DNA of 36,953 nt from Rodentolepis nana (taxonomy: Eukaryota > Platyhelminthes > Cestoda > Cyclophyllidea > Hymenolepididae). The stretch covers positions 1 to 36,953 of the forward strand of contig UZAE01012567.1 in NCBI GenBank assembly GCA_900617975.1, in the 5' to 3' direction. Numbering within the stretch: position 1 is the first letter of the stretch; each line of letters begins with the position of its first letter. Position numbers and translations under genes: made by a program. The notes below the pieces were generated by a model. It saw only the letters and a program-made list of their open reading frames with translations, was not told the DNA's origin and did no database searches. Positions 1 through 13,141 of this stretch are shown here, piece by piece.

Positions 1-904
1 TATAACGAAATAAGGAAATATTTCCATTAATCTTTTAGCTTATCTTCAATGTTTAATGGAAGGTGATAGTGGAAAAGTTACAATTTAAGATACTATCAAT
101 TTGCAAGAAATTATAACATTGTTGTGTACGCATATAAGATTTTAGCTTTGTTCCATTCTTGAAAAACTCCCACAAAACTCAGGAGGTATACCATTTTAAG
201 GAAAGAAAGATAACTCTCGTTATTTTAGCATTTTTCGAGTGCACTTGTCAAAGAATTATGTCAGACAGGATATATTATTTCACAAAATCAGTCCTGCAAT
301 ATCACTTATATACAAAAACCTTAAAGTCAGTAAAGTTTGGGGTCTCCAGAAACAACTTCTATTCATTTGTGTTACTAGAAATGCAAACCATATGATTGCC
401 TCAGCAATTTGAATTTCCATTGGAACGAGAATAAGTTTTTTATATTTAAAATAGGCCCCAATTTATTTTTGAACAAATTATTTACGTTCAACGTTACTAA
501 TACATGATTATTGGAAGCCCCATTGCTGGTGATCTAGTGTTTCTCTCTTATTTAGTATTGATATTGAGATCGATAGCAAAATCAAAACATCTTATTTGAT
601 TTGATTAATTTAAGCAAAATGCAACCTTCACTGATCACAGAAATGCATAAACGCAAGCTTTTATATGTTCTGAAATAGATACTGATTATAGATCAGTAAC
701 AAACCATTACAAACGCCTTTTTGTCATTTTATGATTATTTGTGCATTACTATGCAATATCTGTGAAAGTTAATACTTCTAAACTTGATTCCTTGGCTTGA
801 AATAATTTCCGTCTATCATTGTCTTTTGTAGAGCTTATATAACCGCCTCACATTTTGCTCTAACAATTATGTTGATTTTTAATCCTGTTAATAACAAAAT
901 TTCC
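1..904 (+). repeat. Long repeat copy A, first block
   Basis: This block is repeated in inverted orientation at 19417-20342 (base 1 pairs with base 20342). In the first 150 or so bases I count about 15 differences by eye, so the copies are close to 90% identical there. No long open frame is conserved between them. The block starts exactly at the window edge, so it probably continues to the left. The match stops at about 900, where copy A passes directly into the SINE-like element. Copy B instead has about 1.1 kb of extra sequence (18299-19416) at that point, so A probably suffered a deletion. Confidence 0.8.
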
Positions 905-1080
905 CGGGTTGTGCAATAGACTTGCCTCTACGTGGTGCATCCTGAGCAACATATTCTTATACGGCAAAAAAGCCTATTAACCGACAGATGACATCTAAAT
1001 TCAAACCACTATGACCCCATTGTATGTCATATTCGACTACTTTTACTATCAAACGCTTGTCATTTGAAATGAATGAATGA
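901..1080 (+). mobile_element. SINE-like LINE derivative, copy 1 (internally deleted)
   Basis: The element begins with the CCGGGTTGTGCAATAGACTT head and continues through a CTCTACGTGGTGCA box. It ends in CATTTGAAATGAATGAATGA, a short AATG tail. The head matches the 5' ends of the LINEs at 26880 and 34726. It is about 150 bp shorter than the other three copies because the middle is missing. The 3' flank ATAATTTGTT (1081-1090) matches the flank at 18299-18308 of the inverted copy B, as expected for a target-site duplication of an insertion older than the A/B duplication. Confidence 0.75.
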
Positions 1081-1090
1081 ATAATTTGTT

Positions 1091-1666
1091 CTCCTCCACA
1101 TCCAGTTAACTAGAATTTTAGAATAAATGAAATTAATGCACATATCATTGTGTCCTAGTAACAATCAAAGTTTTCAATTAAATCATGTTGATATCGCTTT
1201 ATCGTTGAAATTTGGAAACGATTTGGATAAATATAATCTGAAAAGTAAAGAAAAAATATAATTTTTATCTTTTGCGCAGAAACTTTGATGTATCAATTAA
1301 TTTTCTTATAATTTTAATGCTTATGCAGACTCAATGCAAATGATATTAAACATTAATGGCAAATATAAATTTGAATTTAAAAGAAAATACGTAAGTAAAT
1401 AAAGGCAAAATATCATTGATTATTTATGAGAGAATTTTATTTTGTTACTGGAGCACAATCCAATAGTTGGAAAAAGACTAATATTTCCATCTTTAAAATG
1501 CGTTTACATTTCCGTAAACATGCAATTATTTTCAAATTTCAAAGAAAACTAAGAAACTAGTCCAGTTTGTTGGTATTTTATTCCGTTGAGTGGTATCTAA
1601 GCACCCAATAGTGAATCGGCACAGGAAATACAATTCTATGGTTTGATGAACCAGAAGTTGATTTTC
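1091..1666 (+). repeat. Long repeat copy A, second block
   Basis: The sequence is alignable with 12573-13133 on the minus strand (copy B) and with about 31015-31735 on the plus strand (copy C). Shared landmarks include CATTGTGTCCTAGTAACAA, GATAAATATAA and the AAGCACCCA.TAGTGAA stretch near 1600. Indels are scattered and no frame is preserved. Copy C carries a 223-bp insertion (31153-31375) that A and B lack. Confidence 0.75.
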
Positions 1667-1680
1667 TTATTTGGAAGTAT

Positions 1681-2019
1681 CTATTAGTTTATTTCAAATG
1701 GCAGGCGTTTTAATAGCAATCATTAGCCATTTAGCTGACTTCGGGCTTCACAGGGGGAGGTTCATCAATTCAGAAGAAAGTCGAGGGGTAGGGAACAGAA
1801 GAGCGATTCACAGATGTAAAAGAGGCAGACAGACACAAAGTTAGAGAAAAAGGTAAGATGAGTAAAATGGAAGGAGTTGAATATGACAAGCAGTCGTGTC
1901 ATGTTAGTTAGAAGTCAGAAGACAAATGCGGTTAATAGACTTTTTAGCCGTATGAGTATACGTTGCCCAGGGTGCACCACGTGGATGTACACCACACGCA
2001 CTCCTCTATCGCACTCCCC
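1681..2019 (-). mobile_element. SINE-like LINE derivative, copy 2
   Basis: This copy is about 339 bp and near full length. On the minus strand it runs from a GGGGAGTGCGATAGAG head, through GTGCACCCTGGGCAACGTAT, to a CGCCTGCCATTTGAAATAAA tail. It is flanked by TTATTTGGAAGTAT (1667-1680) and TTATTTGTAAATAT (2020-2033), a 14-bp target-site duplication with two mismatches. Copies B (near 12550) and C (near 31755) have the empty site at the same place, so this insertion is private to copy A. Confidence 0.85.
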
Positions 2020-2033
2020 TTATTTGTAAATAT

Positions 2034-2855
2034 AATTCTTTGAATTTTCAGCTTATTGATTGGCCTCTGTATTAATTTTGCTTACTTTGTCAGTATTCAA
2101 TGCATTCATTTATGTATTTAGTTTGATGTTATTTTAGAATCAATGCAATTTTTGCAAGCCGAATTTTCTGATATAAATATCTGAAAATCTTTTGATTTTA
2201 ATCGTAGTCAATCCGCAAATGCAAATTAATTAAAAGAATTTAGTGATTATGTCTTAAAAGATGACATTTATTACCATCATCAGTTGTTTATTTAGTTTAT
2301 GAAAATGAAAAAAATATTAAATTGACATAATTCATTTTGCTCTTTGCTTCATTTAACTTCTAGTTAAAACCGGGTAGCCTTGCATATGCCCGCTTGCATG
2401 TATTGAAATGCTCAACAAAGCATATATTTATAATTCCTGTTTGTAATAATAGATTTTGAAATTAAATAAATACAATTTCGTAAAATAAATTTCAAACTTG
2501 CAATAAATGTCCTACATTTTTAAACCAAAATGATGACTAAAATGCCAATCATTGGCGTTGAGGAAGTATTTCTGAAGCAAACCAAGTTAAACGCGATGAA
2601 AAAGGCAAAACTAAGAAGTTGGTGCATGGCGGTTGCACATCATACTTGTCAGGAAACATTAGATTTATTAAAACTAAAATTAATACTCTTTATGTATTTA
2701 GTAAAATCAAGCAGAAAATATGGTAGTGCAAAAACGATCTATCTCCAAGCAGCTAGCTTGGAAAAGTGGACTTTGTTAGTTAATATATTTATTTTAAAAT
2801 CACTTAGAGATTTTAGTTATAGTGGTATTATTTTACATAAGTTAGTTCAAAATTC
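2034..2855 (+). repeat. Long repeat copy A, third block
   Basis: This block aligns with 31755-32430 (copy C, same strand). Its first 190 bases align with 12363-12560 (copy B, inverted). About 240 bases (2380-2620) are missing from C but have a recognisable counterpart in the weak copy D (6700-6862), so C has a deletion there. A 109-codon frame at 2530-2859 is not supported as a gene: between A and C the differences fall about equally on all three codon positions, and C has a stop. Confidence 0.7.
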
Positions 2856-2859
2856 ATAA

Positions 2860-4204
2860 TGGAGGCATGCTACATTTTTTTACCTTTGCCAGATCGTTTA
2901 AATTAAATCAAGCAAAGATGCAAAGCGCTTGCTATCAACGCACTTGATTATATACGTTAACGCGCACTTCAATTTCTATTGGCCGACGAAAAGCCTCTCA
3001 TCTAAACTATCAGTGCAAATTTGCCAGCAACGTTTCGCTTTAATTTGAAAGTTTGAGGCTGTTTTCAAATCAAAAATAAATGGTGAAAGCCAATAGGGCA
3101 CTCTCAAAGATAACACAAGAAATCTTAATCAAATATAAAACTTATCTTTCCCATTATTTGTAAATGCGATATACATGAGCATTGAAATATTTCAAACAAT
3201 GCATGTGGCAAATTCAATTTAACAACTCTATTTCATTTGGGTTGTGAAGTTAATTTTTATCAAATTTACTATCTTTTTAGTTTTTCTGTATGATATATTT
3301 TATTATTACTTTTTCAAATTCCATCCATACTTATATATTTTACAAATAAATTTCCAAATTTGAATTCATTAACTTTGAAGGCAGCCTCAAATTTTGTTGA
3401 ATTATAAATGAAATGTGCTGGTCTGAAAAGTAATAAAATTTTTTTCATTCAATACGCATTTAGTTTTACTCATGTTTCTCATGTTTAATTTTAACCAATT
3501 AATAATCATTAACTCGATGTCTTAATTTGCACATTAGTAAGTCATTCTGGTTTAACATTCTAAAAAAAGGCAAGAAGGCTTCTCTTCTTGTTTCTCTATT
3601 CTAAAGGGAGTCGAAATATTGCACTCAAATCAGTCAATGATCCGCAAATGCTATTTTTTTTCAGTCTGAAGTTTAAAATGCACAACAGACGAAAATAATG
3701 TGTCCGGTCCTGTTTTATAAAAAAATAATCAATGCGTGTTTCATATTTATATGAAATCTTTTATTATTTCAGTAACCCGTAAGTGATTAGCTGAATGACA
3801 TGTTCGTTTTGCTTTGGTGTATGAATGAGATTTCTAGTTGAAATCATCTAATTTGACACTTTGTTTCTGAAAATATCAGTGCAAAAAACCTGAGTTTGAA
3901 ACAAAGTGAATCTTTCAATCATCTTTTTAAAAACTCTGTCAAGCAATTTTATCTTGAACTTTTAATGATTTAAATACTACTTTATGAAAGATTTTATTAA
4001 CCAAACGAATTGACTCAAGTTGCCCTATGTGTATTTAAATATATAGAAATATTTAAAATAGGCTAATTTTTTTAAAATGAAAATATTTCAAATGTTGTAA
4101 ATCGTCTTTCATTAATTCATTCACAAATGGATTGTGAATATTGCTCATTCGGCTGCACAATCATTAGAAGAAATTTATTCACTAGAAGTAAATGTGACAA
4201 AAGA
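2860..4204. other. Unrecognised AT-rich spacer
   Basis: I see no gene, RNA or element here. A short inverted pair reading CTATTGGC and GCCAATAG (about 2976 and 3092) is the only structure noticed, and it is too short to call a hairpin element. Confidence 0.4.
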
Positions 4205-4390
4205 AGTCAAACCAGTCGCGAGATCACTGAAATGCGCACACAGTAATCGATACGCCACTTCAGGTTACTGATAAAGCTTCTTCGTATGAAGATATAAAAT
4301 AATTAATCTTGCCAGGACTAACTCGAATTTATTAAATTTGGATATATATTTTAAGCCCAAAATTGATTGAGAAAATCCTATGGTGAATTG
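4205..4390 (+). repeat. Diverged direct repeat, partner at 7010-7190
   Basis: The segment shares CACAGTAATCGAT.. GCCACTTCAG, TATGAAGATAT and AATTGATTGAGAAAA.CCTA with 7010-7190, in the same order and strand. Both copies are AT-rich and neither frame is preserved: the 62-codon frame at 6980-7168 is broken in this copy. Confidence 0.65.
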
Positions 4391-5204
4391 GAATACATGA
4401 ATTTCTCTAGTACTTTACATTTTAAACTTAAAAGTTTTATCAAAGGTATTTAATTCCATTTTTTCAAACACGATTTAAACAGCCACTTAACCTTAGAATT
4501 CACCTAATTTAATTTTTTTCAGAATGTGATTGTAGCAATACAAATTATTAGAATAGTTCAAAATCATGTACAAAATATTGTCATCTTGAAAAACAAGATA
4601 TGTATTTGAAGTGGATATTAAAGCGACTTAACACGAATAGCGATACTTACAAACTCATCTTTTCATCTCGCTAATTGTTGGCATTGGGCTAATCCCCCTA
4701 GGTTTCACTTTTATCACGTTCCTGCTATATCACTAAAAGGAACAATCCATCTTGTTCTTTTTCAAGGGAAAACCAAGCAGTAATAGGTACTGTCGCTTAG
4801 ATCCGCTATAACAAACAGCATCACTGCTGCATTTGGCCTTCTAGGACAATTGAAATCTTATGGCCTTTAGACAAGTCTTTTGTGCCTTCAGTCAAATAAC
4901 TTGGTATACTCTGAATGAATTAATTAATTAGGTGGCTAATTTAAGGTCTCAAAATATGACAACAAGTAATTGTGATGGAAATTAAAGATTCGGATTAGAC
5001 CACTTTTAAGATGTCTATTGAAAATATGAGTCAAACAAAAAAACGAACTGCCAACAACACATAAACACTTCGTCTGGCCTCTTAACATCTTTAATTCCAT
5101 AAAGTAGGCTGCACGCAGCCAACGTTTTTTAATAATCCTGATCTATATAATTGAATTATTCATGATCAATAAGCCTTGGTGCTGTTCACATTGTCTCATC
5201 AAAA
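4391..5204. other. Unrecognised AT-rich spacer
   Basis: Nothing with coding or structural signal was recognised here. Confidence 0.35.
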
Positions 5205-6862
5205 TACTATTCAATTTAGCGAACTAAAATTTTAAAATAAATGAAATTAAAATATTACTTTTTTATTAGGGATTAATATGCAATATATGGCGCGCATCCT
5301 ATTCAGTCGGGGAGTGCAATTTAAATAATGAAGAATAACTGTTGTTTGCATTACTAGAAATACCACACTTTTGCTTGGTGCAAATTGGGAAAGACATCTA
5401 GAAAAGATTCTATAGTTTGCAACTCTTAGTCTCATTGAATTTAGGTTCAACTATCATTATTTTCATCTGCTATATTATCGAACTAATGAAATGATAGGTG
5501 AAAATATTTTCAAGTATTTTCATGTTCTGTTGGTGAAAGGCAGACCAGTAAAGCATTTTGATATTTAAAAATTCCAAAATAAGTTGTTTAGGTAAGGGTT
5601 GTCAAATAAATTATGATCAACTCATATAAATATTAAAATATGCTAGTTAAAGATTTTGAAAAATACTAAAATTTTGCACCTAACCAGATATTTGCTAATG
5701 AGATGAGATATTGTGATTAACGAAATACAAAATTGACAAAATTAAAATTTCTTTATCCAACATCTTGATAAAAGTTAGAAGCGGTGATAAAGTATACTCG
5801 TCACACAATTCACGAATTAGAAAATAAATAAAATGTATGTTACTCCCTTTTGCATTGAAAAACACGCAAGTTTAACTTTGATTGCTAATGAAGTAAATGT
5901 ATTTGTGGAAAATATAAATTTGAAATTCTAAAACAATTTTGCGTAAATGATAGTATTGTTTTTCAATGCAAATGATTTTATATTTTCAGTAGCATAATGC
6001 GAAAATTGAAAAAAATGTTGATGTTCGGTACTATATAATGAGATCTTATTTCCACAAAATTTCGATCTTTTTTTAAAATATTTCCAATATATAGAAGAAA
6101 CTAAACCTAAGGGTTGATATATTGTTTTTAGAGTGACGTGCGCATACATTGTGGTGAATCTGCGAAGGAAATACAAGTCTATGGCCTGATAAATACGCAT
6201 TTAATTTAGGCATGTAGAAATAACATTCGGCTCTTTAATCTATTTTTGAATTCAAGAAAAAATATCAAATGAGCTAGCTTCTTCTAAGCCATAATTTGAT
6301 ATGTTTTAGTTAAGCTTTATTAAGCTGTTCCTAATCTATTCATTCATTATTTTAAATAACTGATATTTAAAAACAAATAAAACGCTTATATACTGTCTAT
6401 TTCATCGCAAATATGTTGAGAAATACTTGGAGAATTTCTCAAATAATCAGCAGGGTCAAATTAATTAAACGAATTGCATTAATTTGATGACTGTGTCTTA
6501 GAAGATGATATTTGATGATCTCTATATTTGTTAATTTAGCAATCGAAGCAAAGCCTTTATATCATTTTAGGTAAAGCATCCGATCTAAGATCGAGGTTTT
6601 GACTTAACCGATATTACCACGATTAACTCTAAGAATTTCATTCTCATTGTGTCATCAGAATAACGACGGAGATATTAACTTGGCTCCTTTCAGTTCCCTT
6701 CAAGTTTGCAATCTAGAGGACTATCATATGTTTGCTTGAATATACTGACATTTTTGTTTAAACATATTTACTTTGTCAATAAAATGCGTTCGATTTAAAA
6801 AAATAAATTCGAATTCCGTTTAATTCACATATAATATCCTACATATTAAAATCGGATATAAT
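5205..6862 (+). repeat. Weak fourth copy (D) of the long repeat
   Basis: Scattered homology to copies A and C lies in the right order. The AAAATAAATGAAATTAA stretch near 5230 matches 1120. AAATATAAATTTGAA near 5912 matches 1363. GTCTTAGAAGATGATATTTG near 6495 matches 2252. The AATATCCTACAT region near 6832 matches 2508. Large unshared segments interrupt it, so the boundaries are approximate. It is older or more disrupted than A, B and C. Confidence 0.5.
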
Positions 6863-7009
6863 GGCTAGTATTTCAATTTGAGCACCCATTACACATATGT
6901 AATGAAAAAAATAAAAGAAAATATTTCTTAATATTAATAATCTTTTCAATATGCTGATGTCTTTACGCAAAGCTGTCGATTGCATCTCGCATTAAACGAA
7001 AATCTCACA

Positions 7010-7190
7010 TGTTATATTTGGAATGCGCAAACAGTAATCGATGTGCCACTTCAGATGTCTGATGGAGCTTATTCATATGAAGATATGAGCAAACGTAAAA
7101 TTAATAATCTTGTCAAGACTAACACGACTTTATTCACTTTGAATATTTATTTTAAGGTCACAAATTGATTGAGAAAAACCTAAAAATGAT
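7010..7190 (+). repeat. Diverged direct repeat, partner at 4205-4390
   Basis: This is the second copy of the pair described at 4205-4390. The spacing between the two is about 2.8 kb. Confidence 0.65.
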
Positions 7191-8889
7191 ATTTACTTTG
7201 TGAAAATTATTTCCCAAATGGATTTTGGACGACACCAATTATTACACTCTTAACGTTTATCTAGGTATTATTTCAATATGAGATATAGGTTTCATATAAA
7301 TCTCTAGAAATCAAATATTATAATCAATATTTTAGTTTTGTCATTATTCATATGTACTTAGTTCCATTTCATTGTCACTGAATTTAACTAATTTAAGAAT
7401 GGTACGAAACAGCTGTTCATAAACGCGTTTTATAATTTTTTTGTAAGATTCTCCGATCATGTCATATATTATTTTGCATTTAAAACCATTTCAATAAAGT
7501 GGATTCGTAGTATCAATGAACGAATAATGGCATGGAGAGTTAATTTATTTAGTTCGTAACACGCTATTTAGGTGCAAACATTTTATTGAAATACATATTC
7601 CAATTCCAATAGTGTTTTCACACAATCCAAATTGTATTTTTTCAGTGTCATTTTTGTAAAAAAATTGTTAAGTAATTCTCTGATTCACACGAGTCAAACC
7701 AATTTAATACGAAATAATCACCACTTTTTCACTAATGAAAGCAAACCAGTTTTTTAGTCCATTTGTGGCTCTCGTGCGGACCGCAAAGGAAATCTAATTT
7801 TAATGCATAGTAGTGAATTGACAATGAGTTCACTTTTTTGTTTGGGTGAGATTCAAAATTAATTCAGCACATTAATAATTATGTAAGTAAATTTGCTTCA
7901 AGCAATTGATTTACAGTTAAGATTTTGTGATTTAGAAGAATAGCTATTCTTTGACACGTTACAAGACATACTACGAAAAACTCAAACTTAAATCAATAGG
8001 TACGTGTTTTTTTTCGTCAATTTTATTTTCTTCAATTTTGCACCAAGCTCTTTATATCAATAATCGAACAACAATTGTGATTCTTTTCACTACGGAACAA
8101 GGGAAACGTACAATTTAAGTCTTATAACAAATTCAAAACTTCAATGTTTAGAACTCAATGCGAATATAAGAGCTCAAAAAACTATATCACAACCATCTGT
8201 TTGAAGCCGGTAGATATGTCATTGTAACAAAAAAAACGACAATAATAGCGTTTTTTGATATGAGGTTTAACGTGAATTTAATATTTAGAATCCAAAAATG
8301 TCTACTTAAAAATTTTAGTAATGACAATATTTTGCTACTTTCTAAAATGATCACTTATTGGAGCACATTTAGCTAATCATGCGAGATTTGGAGTGTTTAG
8401 CATTTATGATGTTTGATCAGAAACACGTTTAGAATTATTTTGGTCTTCTAGTGGTTAGAAGTATTTAAAATGAAATCGTAGGTTTTTTTCTCGCGAATAT
8501 GTAAGGAAGGTAGATGATTTTTGCTGATACTTAATTCGAAGCACATTTAGTCGCTTGATGATTTTTAACATATGATAAACAATTAAGTTGGATTAACAAA
8601 AATAATTACTTTGATTCAAAGGCACATGACACAGGCTCTTCAACTGAAGATATATGAACTTGTAGTTTTGAGCAAAAATACAAGGAACATGAAATTATGC
8701 AATTTAGAGCTGGATAGACAAACAGCGCACAATTTGAAAATACTTAGGTAAAATTGACGGCCTGAATAAAATGGACCTCTCTGGTCTTATGTGTTACACA
8801 GCAACGCACATGATAACATTTTATTCATGTAGATAAGCAACCGATAGACATTATTAGTGTTTACTCTCTGGTTCATGAATTAATAAATT
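7191..8889. other. Unrecognised AT-rich spacer
   Basis: No gene or element was recognised. A short stretch near 8370-8395 (TTAGCTAATCATGCGAGAT) resembles 5690-5710, hinting at more eroded repeat DNA. Confidence 0.35.
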
Positions 8890-11097
8890 TAATAGATTAG
8901 CCGTTCGCAAACTTTATTCCCATTCAATATTGCACCAATTGGGCCATTTTGTCAAACTTGGACTAACGAAATAAACGTTTTAATATTTGCAAATTAGTCC
9001 AAGGGTGTAAATTAATTGAAGTACAATGAAGTCATTTGATAATGTGCTGTTTAAAAACAATTTCGTTTATCATGAATATATTTGAAATAATAACGCTCTT
9101 CAATTATATTGATAAGAGAATTTTCCAACTCTAGTAAAAATCTGCAAGTGGATTGAAAACTCTCTCAGTCAATTGATGAGTTTAAATTAATTTTACAAAA
9201 TAGATTAAATTTTGTAAATGTCAATTTCATAAATGAGCTTAATATGAATAATTCCAAAGATAAAACTGATTATTCTTTAAAGTTCGAAAGTCTATTTGGT
9301 ATATAATGGTTTGCCAAAAGTGGGATTTACATCATTAAAACGCCAAGATAAAATTGATTGGCGGGAATATTATAAGGATGATTGAAAATTCTATTTGTAT
9401 CCCATCCATACTTTATTGATTGAAGAGTGACGACATCAATACGTCTACATAAATTATTTTGCTGTTTAAATTGCAGTCAACTTATAATTTGCAGCAAGTG
9501 ATCCATATTTTATGCCACGCTGACAGATTGAAGTTAGATTTTTGAAAGACGGATGTACACAATCATTTGTTTGATTCATCGCGAGACATTTGACTGCAAT
9601 TGATGATTCAATATTAAAACGTGAAGATGTTGGTGCTTGAAAACAATTAAGCATAATGTAGCAAATTTTCAGGATAAATAAAGTTTACATTTAATCTGAA
9701 AAGCGCTTCATTGAATCCGAAAATATTGAGCCCAAAACTTAGTTGACCGAATTGCTAAAAGTTCTTGAACGAATCAATTTCTGACTTATTTCAAAGGGCA
9801 AAAAAGTTTACTTATGGTTATAATGCTAGTAACACTTATATGGTCTACAACGCTGATTTATTATTTGGTGTAAAATATTGTTCGCATCAGGGAGCAATGT
9901 TTTCAGGTGGCGTTTTAACAAATCATTATGTTACAATTTTGATTATACTAATACTGCCAATGAAAAATGTTTCATTAAGGTATTAGACAAGGTTACACTC
10001 CTCACATTCAATGTATGTTGAACGAAAATTCTCACTTTAAATATTCTTTAAGGCAATCTCGAGAAGAACATATTATTGTAATCTATACGAATTTATTAAT
10101 AAATGAGTAGATGTAAAAAGAAAATTTTCAATAATTAATTAAAGAAATTACTCGCTGTACTGACATGCCAAATGAATTCTTTTCACGGAATATCAAAAGA
10201 ATTTTCAATATTTACAACTTTAAATGTACTAATCATAAAGAACAAATGTGTAATTTTGCTCTTAAAATAGCATGACAAATATATTCAAATGCGTTGCTTC
10301 TTTTCAGGATATAAATTGGTCAATTTAGTCTAGAAATCATTCCAATATTTATATGGAAATTGGGGTTGAATGTGCAACCTTTCTGATGTTAAATAAGAGA
10401 GGCCGATCGCCCAGAAATAGTGTCTGACATTGTCGTCAATTCAGACAAACAAGTGGAAAAAATGTGAATTGAAATTGCTGACTCTACATATTTTTCGCTA
10501 TAACATGAGTGAAATTGCAAAGATTGCCAGTTCCTTTGCTTGCTTGCATAAATAAAGTAGAAATTCTTTATGTGAAATAATATTTTACCTTCAAAATCTC
10601 ATTTTTTCGTCATTCTAAAACATGGCCCTGCCTTAAGCTAATTATAGCAAAAGCTAACATGTTTTGAGTTCATTTAAACGCGAAGACTATGTTCGAGGTT
10701 TCCAAAATTACTGTATTTGATTGAAACTTAAATCATTGGCAAAATTGAATAAATGTTATTTAATTAGCTCTTCAATGTGCTTAAGGTTTTATATGAATTT
10801 GCCCTCTCTACGTAAACTCTAAGTGGATTGGTAAGAAATCGCAAAATAAATAATTTAATTCATTGAATGTTTCATTATCTGCAATAATCTAGTAATGATA
10901 TAATGAAATATTTTTTTCTTCTTAAAATAAGTGAGCCCGTTCTTTGAAATAACATGAATAACAATTAAGGCTTTCACAGCAAATAAATATAAGACTTTAT
11001 AATGCATTACAATCGCTGATTTAATATAATAACCTTCTAATATTTTATAGAATGTCTCGGAATAACTAGATGTTATTTACATTTTATTCATTCTAAA
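8890..11097 (+). repeat. Segmental repeat F1 (direct partner 21640-24472)
   Basis: Long colinear homology with F2 on the same strand: 8890-9670 with 21640-22800, and 10117-11097 with 23447-24472. The middle (about 9680-10116 against 22801-23446) is unrelated, so one copy had a replacement or insertion. F1 holds the empty site for the SINE-like insertion of F2, at 9607-9617 (TGATTCAATAT). No open frame is conserved between the copies. The homology ends where LINE copy 1 begins. Confidence 0.8.
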
Positions 11098-12043
11098 ATG
11101 CGCCTAGTTATAGGAAGCACCACAATGTGTTTCCTTATTAAAGAAAAGGCTTTGGTCTTGTACCAAAAGCTATCGCGCATTTCCATGGATTAGTTTTTCA
11201 GTATTTATGAGAATAGACCAATACATCTGAAAACGCAATCTGGTCTAATTCAGAAATCCATAGAACTGAAGTAAGCATTACATATCGATGACAAACCGAA
11301 ACACTCATTCTACCCATGAACCCATTTGCAGACACTAATGTAGTGTGGTGCGCCTAACTGCTTGACTTCTTCAGGAAATGAAGCACCCCTCAAAAACAAA
11401 TGCGCTTACTGGCCCTTGAGACAATCAATGACATCTATCCTGGAGATCAATGGCTCCATGTCTTCACTGATGGGTCATACATAGAAAGATGGCTCCATGT
11501 CTTCACTGATGGGTCATACATAGAAAACAAAGTAAACCTCGGTGTAGGTGTCTTTTCCGAACTCATCTCTCTCTACGCAACAACGGGGAAATAGAGACCA
11601 TTTAGATAGCTCTATGCCAATTATGTTGCCTGGATACGAAATTCACCAATGTGAGAATACTTATGAACTCATTGTCAGCAATAAACTTAATTAGAAGCAG
11701 GAAGCCAACCAAAACAGCTGAGATAAATGAATGTAAAAAACTCTATCAGCTGAGTTTAGACAACGTACCGGATCCGATTTCTTGGCAAAACACCTTCACA
11801 GACTGGGAGTATACTCTCAACCCCCATGCTTCTTATGTAATCTTTAGAAGGAAATGAAGAAAACCCACCTGATTCGACGTCCAGCTCTAAAGACAAAGAC
11901 GGAAAGCCAGAGATTATGTGAAGCAAGAAGACATCTAGTGAGCAGCTATAAATGTTTCCCCCCCCCCTCTTGACCGAAGCTGAAGTCAATGTGATAAATA
12001 TCATAAAGCCTGTCATTTGAAAAAAAAATAATAATAAAAATAA
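11098..12043 (+). pseudogene. LINE copy 1, 5'-truncated 3' end with RNase H
   Basis: This is the terminal part of an APE-type non-LTR retrotransposon. It begins at the sequence homologous to 28003 in LINE copy 2 and includes the RNase H start (motif VFTDGSYIE, first catalytic Asp). Compared with copy 2, about 26 bases after GCAACAACGGG are lost, which removes the Glu-bearing helix region and shifts the frame. The third region reads MNSLSAI where copy 2 has ADSLSAI, so that catalytic Asp is also gone. The 3' untranslated region contains a C-run (about 11958-11967), a short AAGCCTGTCATTTG end and an A-rich AAT-type tail. The 39-bp duplication at 11451-11528 lies within the RNase H motif. It is clearly dead. 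Assignment to a LINE with RNase H is secure; the exact clade is not. Confidence 0.85.
11451..11528 (+). repeat. 39-bp tandem duplication of the RNase H motif
   Basis: TGGCTCCATGTCTTCACTGA and the following bases occur twice with a period of exactly 39 bases (11451 and 11490). This duplicates 13 codons containing VFTDGSYIE. The two units differ only at the last bases. LINE copy 2 has a single unit at the same place. Confidence 0.95.
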
Positions 12044-12190
12044 CATTTATTTATTTTGAAAATCGCTTTGTGAGCTGTGGGTATTGATAACAAGTAAGAA
12101 ATGAAACATCTAACTCTCTAGAATTGGACAGAATTGTCACCGAACACAATCCAGTTCATCGTAAAATCAAATTATATTATTAGTAACACT

Positions 12191-12194
<4 letters not shown>

Positions 12195-12225
<31 letters not shown>
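12195..12225. repeat. (TA)n microsatellite
   Basis: About fifteen uninterrupted TA units lie between the LINE tail and copy B of the long repeat. Confidence 0.95.
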
Positions 12226-12227
<2 letters not shown>

Positions 12228-12362
12228 GTGTGTATATAAAACCACTCCAAATTGACAATATGAAATCGATATCCAGGTTAACAAATTTTCCAATAACTTT
12301 GACTGCTGGACAAGTTCGATATCAGTATTTATTTGATAATTTTATTGATTTGAATAAAAGCA

Positions 12363-13133
12363 TTCAATACGGTTAAAATCAAAAGATTTTCAGATATTTA
12401 TATCAAAAAAAGTCGGCTTGCAAAAATTGAATCGATTCTAAAATAGCATTAAATTAAATGCATAAATGAATACATTGAATATTGATAAAGTAAACAAAAT
12501 TAAAACAATGGCCAATCGATGGGCTGGAAATTCAAGGAATTATATTTCTAAATAAGAAAATTAACTACTAGTTCATCAAACCATAAAATTACCGTTTCTG
12601 TGCAGATTCGCTAATGGGTGCTTAAATACCCCTCAACGGAATAAAATATCAACAAACTGGACTAGTTTCTTAGCTTTCTTTAAAATTTGAAAAAAATTCG
12701 TATGTTTACGGAAAAACAAACGCATTTTAATGATGCAAATATAAGTCCTTTTTCCAACTATTGGATTGTGCTTCAGTAACAAAACACTTATCACATAAAA
12801 AATCAATGATATTTTGCCGTTATTTATTTACGTATTTTCTTTTAAATTCAAATTTATATTTGCCATAAATGCTTAATCGCATTTGCAATGGGTCTGCCTT
12901 GTGCAGTAAAATTATAAGAGAATTAATTAATGCATCTAAGTTTCTGCGCAAAAGATGAAAATCATATTTTTTATTCACTTTCAGTTTGCATTTATCAAAA
13001 TTTTTTTCCAAATTTTAACGATAAAGCGATATCAACATGATTTAATTGAAAACTTTGGTTGTTACTGGGACACAATGATATGTGCATTAATTTCATTTAT
13101 TCTAAAATTCTAGTTTACTGAATGTGGAGGAGA
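12363..13133 (-). repeat. Long repeat copy B, distal block
   Basis: This is the reverse complement of A 1091-2220, starting near 13133 and ending near 12363. It lacks the SINE-like insertion of A (1681-2019), providing its empty site near 12550. The 63-codon minus frame at 12820-13011 is not preserved in A or C. Confidence 0.8.
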
Positions 13134-13141
13134 AAAATTAT

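Noticed and set aside
2530..2859. 109-codon open frame in copy A, gap-free against copy C
   Set aside because: Differences between A and C fall evenly on the three codon positions and C has a stop after KWTL, so there is no sign of protein-level selection.
2966..3110. Possible hairpin element with CTATTGGC/GCCAATAG ends
   Set aside because: Only eight bases pair and there is no target duplication.
9765..9986. 73-codon frame in F1
   Set aside because: It lies in the block that F2 does not share, and has no domain or composition signal.
11756..12046. 96-codon minus-strand frame with a hydrophobic start
   Set aside because: It is the antisense of the LINE 3' end and its A-rich tail.
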